Shown in pieces: positions 49,470 through 60,215 of a DNA stretch of 64,000 bases. The notes beneath the pieces are model-generated. The model saw only the letters and a program-made list of their open reading frames with translations. It did not search any database and had not been told where the DNA came from. Source of the stretch: Epiperipatus broadwayi (Eukaryota > Onychophora > Udeonychophora > Euonychophora > Peripatidae); NCBI GenBank assembly GCA_028023455.1, contig JAQFVV010012477.1, positions 4,047,365-4,111,364 on the forward strand, in the 5' to 3' direction. The translations under genes were made by a program, and so were the position numbers. Numbering within the stretch: the first letter of the stretch is position 1; each line of letters begins with the position of its first letter.

Positions 49470-49705
49470 AAAAGAGCTGTTGAATATGAGCAGAAGAGAT
49501 ATGATCATAACAAAGACATTAGAAGAAGAACAGGAATGAAAGATATTTTGATGGGTTGAAGGAATTGATATAGAAATGGAAGAATCATGTAATGAAAACA
49601 TAGAATAATAAATAGTTTATACTCACCTTGAAATGGTTACTATTTGATGAAAAAAGAAGTAGAAGAAGACCAAGAAGAAGATAGGATAAGCTGATTAGTT
49701 TTGCC
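49470..49705 (+). pseudogene. RTE-like LINE ORF2 C-terminal fragment, second subfamily
   Basis: One frame reads DIRRRTGMKDILM, corresponding to the N-x-D-I-R-R-R-T-G region of RTE ORF2. After frame breaks, a K-R-S-R-R-R-P-R-R-R-like basic stretch near 49660-49690 corresponds to the G-K-R-S-R-G-R-P-x-x-R-W region. Sequence differs from the 34.6 and 42.4 kb copies, so it is another lineage. Several stops lie between. Confidence 0.55.
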
Positions 49706-52427
49706 ATAATCGTAAGGTTAAGATTAGTGAAAAATAAAAAAAAGGGTATGTAGACACCGCCCCCCCCACCAAGAACCTAATTTTTTTTTGCCAAGAACGC
49801 AACAGGAAGAATTTAAATAGATAAGTTAGCTATGGGCTAGTTATCCGAATAAATCTCAAACTATATTTAAAAATATTTAGCAGCCTAAGAAGATTTTTCA
49901 GTTCCATTCGAACTGGAATCAACGATTATTAGCATAACGATATTAGATTATTAACACATTTTTTCATTCACAACAATTTTTATATTTATATATATTTGCA
50001 GAAAGAGATTAATATACGTGTGTGCAACTTTGAATGTTCGTAATAGTCAAATTAATTTTAAATGCATTTTAAAATATTAACAAAGTTAACTGACTTGCCC
50101 TTTATCTCACTATTGTATTTAGCAATAACTTTCCTCTAAGAGAATTAAAAGTAGGTGTACGTGTGATTAGTAAATGGATTCAGGTATCGAAGCAATTAAG
50201 AATTAGATAATAAATCATTTAGAATACCTTAGCTAATGGGGTCTGTGAATGTAATCGGATGTTTTCATGTAAAATAATCAATGAAAGTTTAGCTAAACAG
50301 GTTTCTAAGTCGGCACCCTCCCAGTTTCAAATATCATGAACTTAACTTAAAGAAAAATGATATTTAACCTTTTTGTGACCAATAAATAGACACACCTACT
50401 ACTAACGAATAACCAACCATAACAAAAAAAAAAAAAAACCTCTTCATAAAAAAATATTATTTAAATGCATTTATTTGTTTTATAGGGTCATTTTGAGTTG
50501 TGTATATTATCAATTATCTCTCTGCCCTAACAACGACAGAGAACATTTTCATCCTTAATTATATTATAGCAAATTCGATTCTATTTTTTTTTCTCCTTTT
50601 GGCGTATGAATGGCTTTAGTTGTTTAAGTGCCTGGTAATAATGACGATTGATATATAATTTGTGATCTTTTTAATATGTATTAAATTCAATTATTTTATA
50701 AACTGCGACAAATATATATAAAACAAACTCGGCACAGCTCAATTCCAAATATTAATTAATAAAAACATTCCTCTCAAGGTCAAAAATAAAGACACAGACC
50801 GATACATTGGGCCATCTCATTCCACCCTACATGTCTCGTCAACCACCATGTCGTTCCCGTCATCCCCCCCCCAAAAAAAAAAATCTTCCCACTAACAAAA
50901 ATAGCTTCTCCCATTCTTTTTCACGTATCAATACAAAATCTCCATCACAGAACAGCTCATAGTTATCAAACATAGACATTAGCCATGCATAGTTCATTCT
51001 ATATGTCTCACATTCTTAATAAAACAATTATTGTCTTCCAAATCACTTTCTGAACAAAATAGCGACTTCTGAATGTATGATGATTCATAATAACAAACAA
51101 TTTCTTACACTATACCATTTCTTTGTGTTTCATCATTACTACCCCTAGTATTTAATTTTAGCATCTTTACAAAAAATGCAAATAATGAGCTTTTATTTAG
51201 AAAACTCAAGAAATACATCGTTAATGCTAATAAAAGTATTGCTATCTAAGCCCCAATTAATGAGATGATTAAAATATTTAATATTTCTAATTAATTTTTA
51301 TAGATATCTGCACACACATAAAATTCCTTTATTTGATAGGGTTCATCTTCACTAAATAAGAGAATAATTGTGCAGTTAGTTGTTTGTAATGTCACAACTA
51401 AGTGGCAGATTGAATATGATGATTTTGATCAATTCATGAAATGAGTATTTTTAGATACTTTATTGAGCTGAGAATTAATACAAGGACTACTAGCCCTTAA
51501 ATTAGTGAGTTTACATTGTTCTAAACTACACAACACATTTTAATTCTTTAGAAGCTGAAGTGTAGATGAATGCCATTGATAGATCCTACAATTGTGATGA
51601 ATACTAATGTTAGCACTTTTATTATGATAGATTTTTAGCCAAAAAAAAAAATCTGATTGGGCCTTCTTTTATTAAAAGCAAAGATAACAAGTTATTGCAT
51701 AATCACTATAAATATCTTTTAAGATTCTCAGTTTAACTAATCACATTTTATAATAGTAATATAATGGATATTACCTTTTTCATGAGCTACTGAAGCTAAG
51801 CATAAGAAACCAGTAAATAACAGACGAGAGTACCAAAGTGATCCCAAAACTAGTTTTCAGTTATTACTCTCACCCATTAGTAGGAAAAAAATTTGGATTT
51901 TAGCCATCCATTTTAAGTCAATGGCTTGAATTTTCAAAACCTTTGAATTTCAAAGATTTTACATCAAAGCAGATTTATCTGAATAGTTACATAAGCTGGA
52001 AACCAGATAAGTAATTATAGTAATCTAAGCCTTGTACTAAATATAGACACCAGTGAGCTTTTGACAATAAATAGTAATTCTAAAAGAGTAGTATGTACTA
52101 AAAGAAGGTAACATTATGACTCTCCTAGTTTGTATTTAAATTGAAATTGACAATAGCAATCTATCATCCTGTCTTTATTGATTATTCATACATATATTAA
52201 TGAATAACAATTAGTGACAACTGCTGTTGAATAAAGATTAATTATTTCACTTTATATTGTGTGAAAATGGATGTTTTTTTATCAGATTGATAATTCATAC
52301 CATATGTAATCTTTCCATAGCTCTACATTTTTATGATTTCACTTATAAATATGATTGTAGTTTTAGTCAATAGATGGAACCACTAATATGTAATATGTAA
52401 TATTAAATAAATAAATACACAGTTTAG
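49706..52427. other. A+T-rich sequence without recognised features
   Basis: Small C runs at 49761 ('cgccccccccac'-like) and 50865 are the only compositional oddities. No gene supported. Confidence 0.45.
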
Positions 52428-53360
52428 ATGACTAACAAACTATTCTTGATTTCATTTAAGGAGAAGCCACAATACATCACATCATATAATGTAGATAGAA
52501 TTATATGGAACGGAATTGCAGTAGCAGGGTTAACATATGGTAATGATGCATTATATGTTAGTAAAGAGGTATTAAATTACTTTGAAAAAGTTCAAAGGAA
52601 AGTAGGAAGACAAGCATTGGATGCAGATGTATGGACAGCAAAAGAGGCAATTCAAGGAGAAACGGGATGGTCAAGTTTTCATATGAGAGATGCAAAAAGT
52701 AAAATGAAAATGTTTGGTAGATTGCAGTTTATGGATAATAAAAGAATAGCTAAAATAGTATTTAATTGGGTTATGAGTAAAGGGCAGGTAACAAGATGGG
52801 TGAGAAAGGTAATGCAATATGCAAAAGATTTGGATAAAGAATTTACATCAGTATATTTGAACAAAAGATGGGATGATTGTGTTAAGAGGATTGTTGAGTG
52901 TTATAGTAGTAAGGAATGGGATAAAAGAATAGATTTATTAATAAAGAATAGGGAGTTAGAGAGATGGAGAAATAGTATGGAGAGTAAAAAGAGTTTAAAT
53001 ATATATAGAAATAAACAGAATATTAGGTATGAGTTAATACATGATAATAGTAAGGAAAATAATTTATTATTTAAGGCACGGACAGGATCTTTAGCTACAA
53101 GAGAATATACATGCAAATGGAAAAAAATGGGTGATTTATTTTGTAAATTATGTAAGGAAGGAATAGAAAATAATAGACATTTGTTAATTGAATGTAAATG
53201 TTTGGAAACAGAAAGGGTACATATAATGAAGTTATGGAAGAATAAATATGAAAAAAGTGATTATACAGAAAGTGAATTATTGGTTTTTATGCTGGGTTTG
53301 GGAAAAGGTAAAGGGGATTTAGATATTAAGGTTATAGAGTTGACAAAGATTATGTTATAG
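52428..53360 (+). pseudogene. LINE ORF2 C-terminal region, 5' truncated, long open frame
   Basis: A 310-codon frame. From about residue 24 it is the post-RT region of a non-LTR retrotransposon: AGLTYGNDALYVSKEVLNYF with EKVQRKVGRQALDAD, then GETGWSSFHMRDAKSKMK. Near residues 216-266 come LLFKARTGSLATREYTCKW and a C-x2-C-x8-H-x4-C knuckle (CKLCKEGIENNRHLLIEC). The first 22 or so residues come from unrelated sequence: 52440-52490 resembles the 3' tail of this same LINE family, so the ATG at 52428 is an accident. The TAG at 53358 replaces TGG of the 54.4 kb copy, shortening the end by about 12 residues. The endonuclease and catalytic RT are absent. Clade not determined; I/Nimb-like or CR1-like groups are possible. 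Confidence 0.85.
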
Positions 53361-53520
53361 AAATGCAATGGAGCCGAATATGGGAAAATTTAGAGTGGGG
53401 AATGGAAAATAAAGTGGCTAACAGGTTTATCTGGGCATAATTGCTGAGATATTATTGACTTCGTTTAAAAAGAAGCCACAATACATCACATAATCACATC
53501 ATCACATGACATATTTTTGG
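53361..53520 (+). mobile_element. 3' untranslated tail of the LINE copy
   Basis: Contains 'gccgaatatgggaaaattt', 'ataattgctgagatatt', and 'agaagccacaatacatcaca', ending in repeats of ATCACAT. The same tail, inverted, is at 54333-54430, and a version lies at 52440-52490 before the coding part. Confidence 0.8.
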
Positions 53521-54332
53521 CAGTGTTAGAGCAATTAGCTACAATGGAGCAATTTTCAAATGAGCTTCATATTCTTTTTAATAAAATTTGATACAATCAA
53601 AAGAAATAGATTTTTCTGACTTTCAGAATATTATTTAAAACAGTTTTTAATATGTAATCAATATTTTTAATTAAATAATATTTTGAATTACGCATTAGGT
53701 TTTTTGTTCTATATTTTGAAAACTTGAATAGATTCAGAAACAATTTTTAAATGAGATTTGCTACTTATTTGAATAAAATTTGATACAATCAAGAAAATAC
53801 ATTTTTTAAACTTCTAAAATATTAATTTAAATTGTATTTAATATATAATCATTATTTTTTAATTAAAGAATATTTTAAATTATTTGTTAGGTTTTTTTTA
53901 AAATTCTAATTTTTTAAAAACTTGCAATTGGAGATGAAAACGCTACAAATGTGTTATGTTTGTATGAAATCAATATGAGTAAAATAATGTTAAAAATATT
54001 TTAACAAATATTTATCTCCTTTTATTTTTATTTCATAAGATATATAATATACATGGACTCATTTATATTTATTTTTCAAACCAAATTTATTAATGAATTA
54101 CATCTGATTATTCTCACAAAAACAGAATAAGATTGCACACATGGGAAATGAATTGTGCTAACATAATTCAAGAGAGAAAAGCTAAATTAATATAACCATA
54201 TAATTAGTTGCACAGGAAGTCATATGACATTTAAGCTCTAAGTAACAAGTCAAACATTGCAATTTTATTCAATGAACTACACTTAGCCATGTAATAGAGC
54301 AAATTACTTTTAGTCCTTAAATAAGGCATGTG
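53521..54332. other. A+T-rich spacer between two facing LINE copies
   Basis: Contains an internal diverged direct duplication of about 190-200 bp ('aataaaatttgatacaatca' near 53579 and 53771, each followed by similar A+T sequence). Confidence 0.55.
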
Positions 54333-54812
54333 ATGTGATGTATTGTGGCTTCTCCTTAAACAAAGTCAAGAATATCTCAGCAATTATGCCCAGGTAAACC
54401 TGTTAGCCACTTTATTTTCCATTCCCCACTCTAAATTTTCCCATATTCTGCTCCATCCCATTTCCACAACATAATCTTTGTCAACTCTATAATCTTTATA
54501 TCTAAATCCCCTTTATCTTTTTCCAAACCCAGCATAAAAACCAATAATTCACTTTCTGTATAATCATTTTTTTTATATTTATACTTCCATAACTTCATTA
54601 TATGTACCCTTTCTGTTTTCAAGCATTTACATTTAATTAACAAATGCCTAATATTTTCTATTCCTTCCTTACATAATTTACAAAATAAATCACCCATTTT
54701 TTTCCATTTACATGTATATTCTCTTGTAGCTAAAGTTCCCGTTTGAACCTTAAATAATAAAATACTTTCCTTACTATTATCATATATTAACTCACACCTA
54801 ATATTCTCTCCA
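54333..54812 (-). pseudogene. LINE ORF2 C-terminal end, inverted copy
   Basis: The minus-strand frame 54826-54431 encodes the same C-terminus as 52428-53360: IRCELIYDNSKESILLFKVQ, the C-x2-C-x8-H-x4-C knuckle, and an end of IMLWKWDGAEYGKI. It keeps the Trp codon that is a stop in the other copy. The first codons (54826-54813) come from the adjoining foldback element. 54333-54430 is the shared 3' tail. The two copies point toward each other 0.8 kb apart. 5' truncated and therefore not autonomous. Confidence 0.85.
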
Positions 54813-55075
54813 TACAGTAGTGCCACTGTGTGCCAACCAGAGTAAACAATGGATGCCAGAAGGCTTGTGCATAAAATCCCTATCTAGTGCCTACTCATCC
54901 AATATCTCCAGACTAATTTCTGGCTTGTGGCCTTTGTCAGTGAGCAGCCTTGAATCTGAGAGCATGGCACCTAGATCTTAGGATTTAATGGCACTAATGT
55001 ATGGAGAGAGTTTTGCATTGTCTAATAAAAATTATGTGCTAGTATAAGAGATGGTGATCATGTGATGTTTAGTGC
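54813..55075. mobile_element. Family F3 element, short copy
   Basis: 'ctctccatacagtagtgcca' at about 54806-54826 is the near inverse of 'ggcactaatgtatggagag' near 54989. The interior matches the arms of the 58.5 kb element ('tgccagaaggcttgtgcat', 'gtttctggcttgtggcc'-like). After the right end, 'tataagagatggtgatcatg' also matches the centre of that element. It abuts or interrupts the LINE copy at 54812. Confidence 0.75.
54905..54946 (-). ncRNA. Hammerhead ribozyme motif, decayed (family F3)
   Basis: On the minus strand: core CTGACAA (G lost), helix II GGC-CACAA-GCC with an A.A at its base, GAAA, then TTAGTC and TGGAGA. Helix I and helix III each carry mismatches relative to the 58.7 and 59.3 kb copies. 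Confidence 0.55.
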
Positions 55076-56499
55076 TTTTATTTCTTTTATCTACCATTCT
55101 ACAACTCAACTAAATTAAACTGGCAAAATAAAGTTTGTGCATTTAGTTGCTTAGGAAGTTACAAGATATCTAAGAATGTAAGTAGCAGTTGGTTAAATTA
55201 AAAATAATTTAATGGTTAGTTATTTTTGAGATCATTTAATATTCAGCTCAGAAATAAGAGCTTTCAATCTAAGATACTTTAACTTTTGAGCCCATTCTCC
55301 TATAGTTTTCTAGTTCATGCAGACTTACAATTCCATTAAAAATAGTAAAATTGATTGTTGCACAGAAAGTCATGTGATATTTTAGCAATAGAAGTGACAG
55401 AATTAAGTATCAATTCAAGGATTTTTGGTTCCATAATCAACCACATCATCATATCACTATATCATAACAGGTCAATATTATTTTTAATTTAGCATTACAA
55501 AAATATGAAAATATTGCTTCCAAATAACTCACTCTTCAAATTAAAATAAATGCAATCAAGTAACAAATATTGCAATAGTTTTAGTAAAGCTGATAAAAAT
55601 CATATGTTTTTAAACAACAACAACAAAAGAAAAAACATCAAATGATCACATCTTACACCATATTTTACAGGAAAAAGCTTTGTTTATTCAACTGCAACTG
55701 ATTTTTTTAAAAATTTACATAATGGAGAATTGATAGAGAAATCTTAAGTTCCATCAGTATTATGCTAAGCTACAGAAATACATATATTAAATATAAACTA
55801 GAAAATCATTATGTTACTTTAGTTCAGTGTAACAAATATGGATTCTTTTTTTAAAAAAAATTTGCATCAAATTTGCTAACATAAATTCTGTATTTTGCTT
55901 CGTTTTTTGAATGCAAATCTGTTACATTTTTCAGAGGCTTCTCTTGAATTTTTTATGAACAGAATTATTTTTATCATTTCTTTCTTAGATATATCATAAT
56001 ATGTGGACTGGTGCAGGATATCTGTAGATGTAATTTTATAACAAATTTATTTTAAAAACAAAATTTGTATATTTTCAATAAATTTTTAATTTATAAAGAT
56101 AATAAAACGACTAATAATAGAAACAAATCAAATCAATAAATGCCATTGCAAAACAAAGTAAAAAATAAAATTGTATGTTTTTCAATTAGATGACATTCAA
56201 TGCAAATATCTATCAATAATCAAATATTTACATTTAATTTAGAGTACATATATACTTATAAATATCAATAAACATATAAAGATAAAGAGAGGAAATGTCT
56301 TTTTGAAAATATCAAATTAATATAATATTAGCTTTCCTTCTATAATAAGCTAAGCCTTAATGTGACAAATAAGTCTTTAATAACATGATAAAATGTGAGA
56401 GAAAAATACATTACTACTTCAAATTACAGTATATTATCAAAATTTAAAATATTAAAATTTGCAAAATTAAGTGTGCATCTTAACAACATTGTATCTCCT
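55076..56499. other. A+T-rich sequence without recognised features
   Basis: No supported gene or element. Confidence 0.45.
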
Positions 56500-56597
56500 A
56501 TCATCATCATCATTATCATCATCATTATTTTCAATCATTATCAATCTACTGCAAGGTGAAGGTCTCTCCACATTCAATCCATCTTCTCCGATCTCAT
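56500..56597 (-). pseudogene. RTE-type LINE 3' end, tiny fragment
   Basis: On the minus strand it reads DRRRWIECGETFTLQ, a stop, and IDND, then a (GAT)n-like tail at 56500-56530. This is the last about 21 codons of the same RTE family as 34640-34972. A severely 5' truncated insertion. Confidence 0.75.
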
Positions 56598-58538
56598 ATA
56601 TATATATGCTAAAAAAAATGGTTTCTTTTGTTTTTGTTTTAAAATTTTTTTAAAATAATTACATAAAGCTAAAATAATCGAATAATAATTGTTTTTTAAT
56701 ATTAAAACAAAATAAAAAAGAAAAGAAAGAAAGTGTGAGAAAGAATTATTATGCTTGATATTTGTAAATACTATTTTTTAGATATCAATCATGTACAGTA
56801 TACGGTAAATAAATGAGACCTTACCCACATTTGTATTCAGAATGGAGGTAAATTGAATTTGTGAACATTAGTATTTAATGATTCAGATTAGATAAACATG
56901 TTTTACCAAAATAACAATCAATTTCAGGACCAGTGGTGTTAATATAGGTAAAAGGGTTGGTTGCAGTCAGTACGCATTCATTCAATAATTTTCACTTTTT
57001 TTTTTAAAAAAAATCTTTTTCTAATTTTTCTTGTTCAGCAGATATTTAAATAATTCATCATATTAAAATGATAGATTAAGAAGCTGCAGATAGAAAAAGA
57101 AAAAAAAAGAAAATAATTTTCAAGCATTTTAAGTCAAAGATAAAGTTGCTGATAAAACAATTAATTGCTGCAACAAATATCGCATTCTTACACGCATATT
57201 CTTGAGGTTACAGCCTTAGTAAATATTACTTACGTAATCAATGTGCGTTTAAATAAATTTGTAATAACAAATAGAATTGTAAATATTTTTATAATTTGTT
57301 TATAACTTTAAAAATTACAAAATCCATCAAGAAAAAACTCTCTTTAGCATTGCCTTTTTTTCCAGCCACGGAAGTCCGGCAAAAAAGTGTGAAGAAAGGA
57401 ATTCATTTAAACTGTCTGCAGCATAAAAAAAAACACCATTGTCTATTAAATCACGAATTTCTAAAATAACTGACTTGACAGTCTGGAAATTGACCTGTGT
57501 ACAATATATTAATTGTTTATAATAAGATATTAAATACTGAAGAAATCAGAACATTCAATAATAAAACAGAATGATAAAGAAAAACCGATATACAAATCTG
57601 TCGAGAAAGCCGACTTGAAAATAATATTTGTTATTTGACAACTCGACAAAATCCAATGAAGTTCATAAATACAAGTATAAACTATAGATATTGAATTTAA
57701 ATTTTGTACAATTTAAAACTATATATTAAAAATTGTAAATCCTTTAATAAAATATACTATTTAAAATCTAACATTAACTAATAATTCTTATTCATCATCT
57801 TTTTATACTAACTCTATAATTATTCTAAAATAATTTCAGATTCATTTCTAACAACAATTATAAAAAATGAATAAAGACCCTGTACTCAAATATAATGAGT
57901 GATTTTACATAATATCTAACTACCTTTACAAAAATAACAACAATAAGTAACTAGAATATTTTAATAACTCTGAACATTACACATCTATTTAAATATTAAT
58001 AGTTAGTAATAAAACAAATAAAATCATAAAGATTCTGAGAAAAACATTTTATAATCTTTTATTTATTTTATGTGGTATTCATGAAATATATTACATTTTA
58101 ATATAATTGCTATAATAAATATCTCAAATTGGTATTGGATCATCTTAAAATACTCATCAATGATTATATCTTTTATAATAACAATAATTATGATAATATA
58201 TTTTGATTAATTAATCATGTGTAATAATAATAATATTCTAAATAATTTTTACAAATTATGTGCAAACAAGTATGAAGAATCAAAGAAAAACACTCAGACA
58301 AATTAAACTCCCAATAATAAAGGAATTAAAAAAATAATAATAACAATTTTATTATAGTTGAATAACATTATGATACAATAAAATTTGAAAATTTGAAAAT
58401 TTTTTATAAATTGTAAAAAATTAAAATTATTTAAAATTAAAATATTTACACAATAAATATAACGAGTAAATAAATATAAGATAGCCTTCATTCCGACTCT
58501 CTAAAATAACAATAAATCTTGCAGTAATATAATAGTAA
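56598..58538. other. A+T-rich sequence without recognised features
   Basis: No supported gene. The patch near 57360-57480 is slightly less A+T-rich but has no long frame. Confidence 0.45.
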
Positions 58539-58695
58539 AGCCACTAAACATCACATGATCACCATCTCTTATGCTAACACATAACTGTTGTTAAACAGAC
58601 AAAAACAGTAGTGTCACCCTATGCCAACCAGAGTAATCAATGAATGCCAGAAGGCTTGTGCATAAAATCCCCATCCAGAGCATACTCATCCAATA

Positions 58696-58737
58696 TCCCC
58701 AGACTAGTTTCTGGCTTGTGGCCTTTGTCAGTGAGGA
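58696..58737 (-). ncRNA. Hammerhead ribozyme motif (family F3, left arm)
   Basis: On the minus strand: helix I TCCTCA pairs fully with TGGGGA (one T.G). Core CTGACAA has G changed to A. Helix II is GGC-CACAA-GCC. GAAA is intact. Helix III is AC-TA-GT, and the triplet is GTC. The unpaired A.A at the base of helix II and the lost core G suggest reduced or no activity. Confidence 0.65.
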
Positions 58738-59308
58738 GCTTTGGATCTGAGAGCACTGCACCTAGATCTTAGGATCTAATGCAACCCTTTAGCAGCCACC
58801 ATTTATTTCTACTTAACTACAAAACTATGAGGATAAAATTGAAAACACAATAATATTTTCAATTTAAACTCAATAACTTGGTGTCTTTGGCTCTTTAACA
58901 ACCATAGCAACCACTATCCTATTAGGCAGGATTGGTGTTAAACCACTAAACATCACAGGATCACCATAATTTATGCTAGCACATAACTGTTGTTAAACAG
59001 GCAAAACTCTCTATGCAGTAGTGGTAGCATAAGAGATGGTGATCATGTGATGTTTAGTAGTTTAACACCAATTTTGTCAAATAGGATAGTGGTGGCTATG
59101 GTTGTTAAAGAGCCAAAGACACCAAAAGGTATGGGTGCTGAACTGAGTTCAGAACCATATGACTGTATAAGCTATTGAGCTTAGATTGAAAATGTTATTG
59201 TTTTCAATTTTATTCTCATAGTTTTGTAGTTAAATAGAGATAAAAGGTGGCTGCTAGAGAGTTGTATTAGATCCTAAGATATAGGTGCAGTGTTCTCAGA
59301 TCCAAGGC

Positions 59309-59350
59309 TCCCCACTGACGAAGATCACAAGCCAGAAAGTAGTCTGGGGA
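59309..59350 (+). ncRNA. Hammerhead ribozyme motif (family F3, right arm)
   Basis: Helix I: TCCCCA (59309-59314) pairs perfectly with TGGGGA (59345-59350). Core CTGACGA (59315-59321) and GAAA (59335-59338) are both intact. The cleavage triplet is GTC (59342-59344). Helix II is damaged in this copy (GATC...GCC instead of GGCC...GCC), and one of two helix III pairs is G.G. Combined with the left arm, the ancestral ribozyme can be inferred to have had all parts. Confidence 0.7.
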
Positions 59351-59474
59351 TATTGGATGAGTAGGCACTGGATGGGTATTTTATGCACAAGCCTTCTGGC
59401 ATCCATTGATTACTCTGGTTGGCACAGGGTGGCATTACTGTATGGAGAGTTTTGCCTGTTTAATATAATAGTAA

Positions 59475-60064
59475 TATACTATTTTTTTTATTAATAAAGC
59501 AATAACATTCTGTTATCTCTATGGTGATAAAATAATGACAATCAATATCATGACTTCCTGAACTTAATGCTATATTTCATAGTATTTTAAAAATATATCT
59601 ATAATTATGTTATACATATGAGTATAAGTTTAAATTAAAACTTACCTATGTAAACTTAGCCCAAAGTAAAATATTTAAAAATTATTAAGCACTTTTTTGC
59701 ATTGCAGCAAAACTTTATGCTCTAGTATTCTATACCAGAAAATTTAAATAAAGAAAAATATAGTAATGTCTTCATTCATAAATTATCTTCTTATAAAAAA
59801 ATATTCAAAATATAATTTCATAGCTTTTCTCTATTTTAAATAGGTTTATATTCCTTATAGCAATTTTTAAAACTATTAATAAATTATATTGCTTGATATT
59901 TTATATTTATATTTTACATTCATCGTAGCATTCAAATCATACTTTCATTACTCTATCTTCCAATCTAATCCAAATATGCATTTATTTAAGTTTAATGATC
60001 TCTAATATTCACAATATTTATGAAAATATCAAATCATTCCTCTCCTATTTTTATATTATAAAAG
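59475..60064. other. A+T-rich sequence without recognised features
   Basis: No supported gene or element. Confidence 0.45.
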
Positions 60065-60215
60065 TTTAGCAGGAAATATGTATATTGGTGATTATTTATC
60101 TTTTCAACATATATGTGTTCAAGTGTATTAGTGATATGAGATAGAGTGGTGAGTGGTGGGTTACGTGAAAGTCTGTGTTCATATACCCTATATATTATAG
60201 CAATAAAAAAATTCA
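60065..60215 (+). repeat. Family F1 fragment (right end only)
   Basis: 'ggaaatatgtatattggtga', 'ttatttatcttttcaacata', 'gatatgagatagagtgg' and 'gtctgtgttcatataccc' follow the order of the right arms at 9.7, 11.7 and 18.5 kb. The ribozyme core box is missing: the fragment begins just after it. Confidence 0.65.

Larger units (their letters stand above)
58539..59460. mobile_element. Family F3 foldback element with 14-bp flanking duplication
   Basis: Arms of over 400 bp are inverse copies around a centre near 59000: 'accactatcctatt' with 'aataggatagtggt', 'tttggctctttaacaaccat' with 'atggttgttaaagagccaaa', 'cacctagatcttaggatcta' with 'agatcctaagatataggtg', and 'ccagaaggcttgtgc' with 'gcacaagccttctgg'. 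The element is flanked by identical TAATATAATAGTAA at 58525-58538 and 59461-59474. The left end carries about 60 bp ('cactaaacatcacatgatca') that recur inverted only in the centre. Each arm holds one hammerhead motif. No coding content. Confidence 0.85.

Noticed and set aside
50740-50960. C-rich patch as an exon or CpG island
   Set aside because: Short, few CpG, no extended open frame; includes a C-run followed by an A-run.
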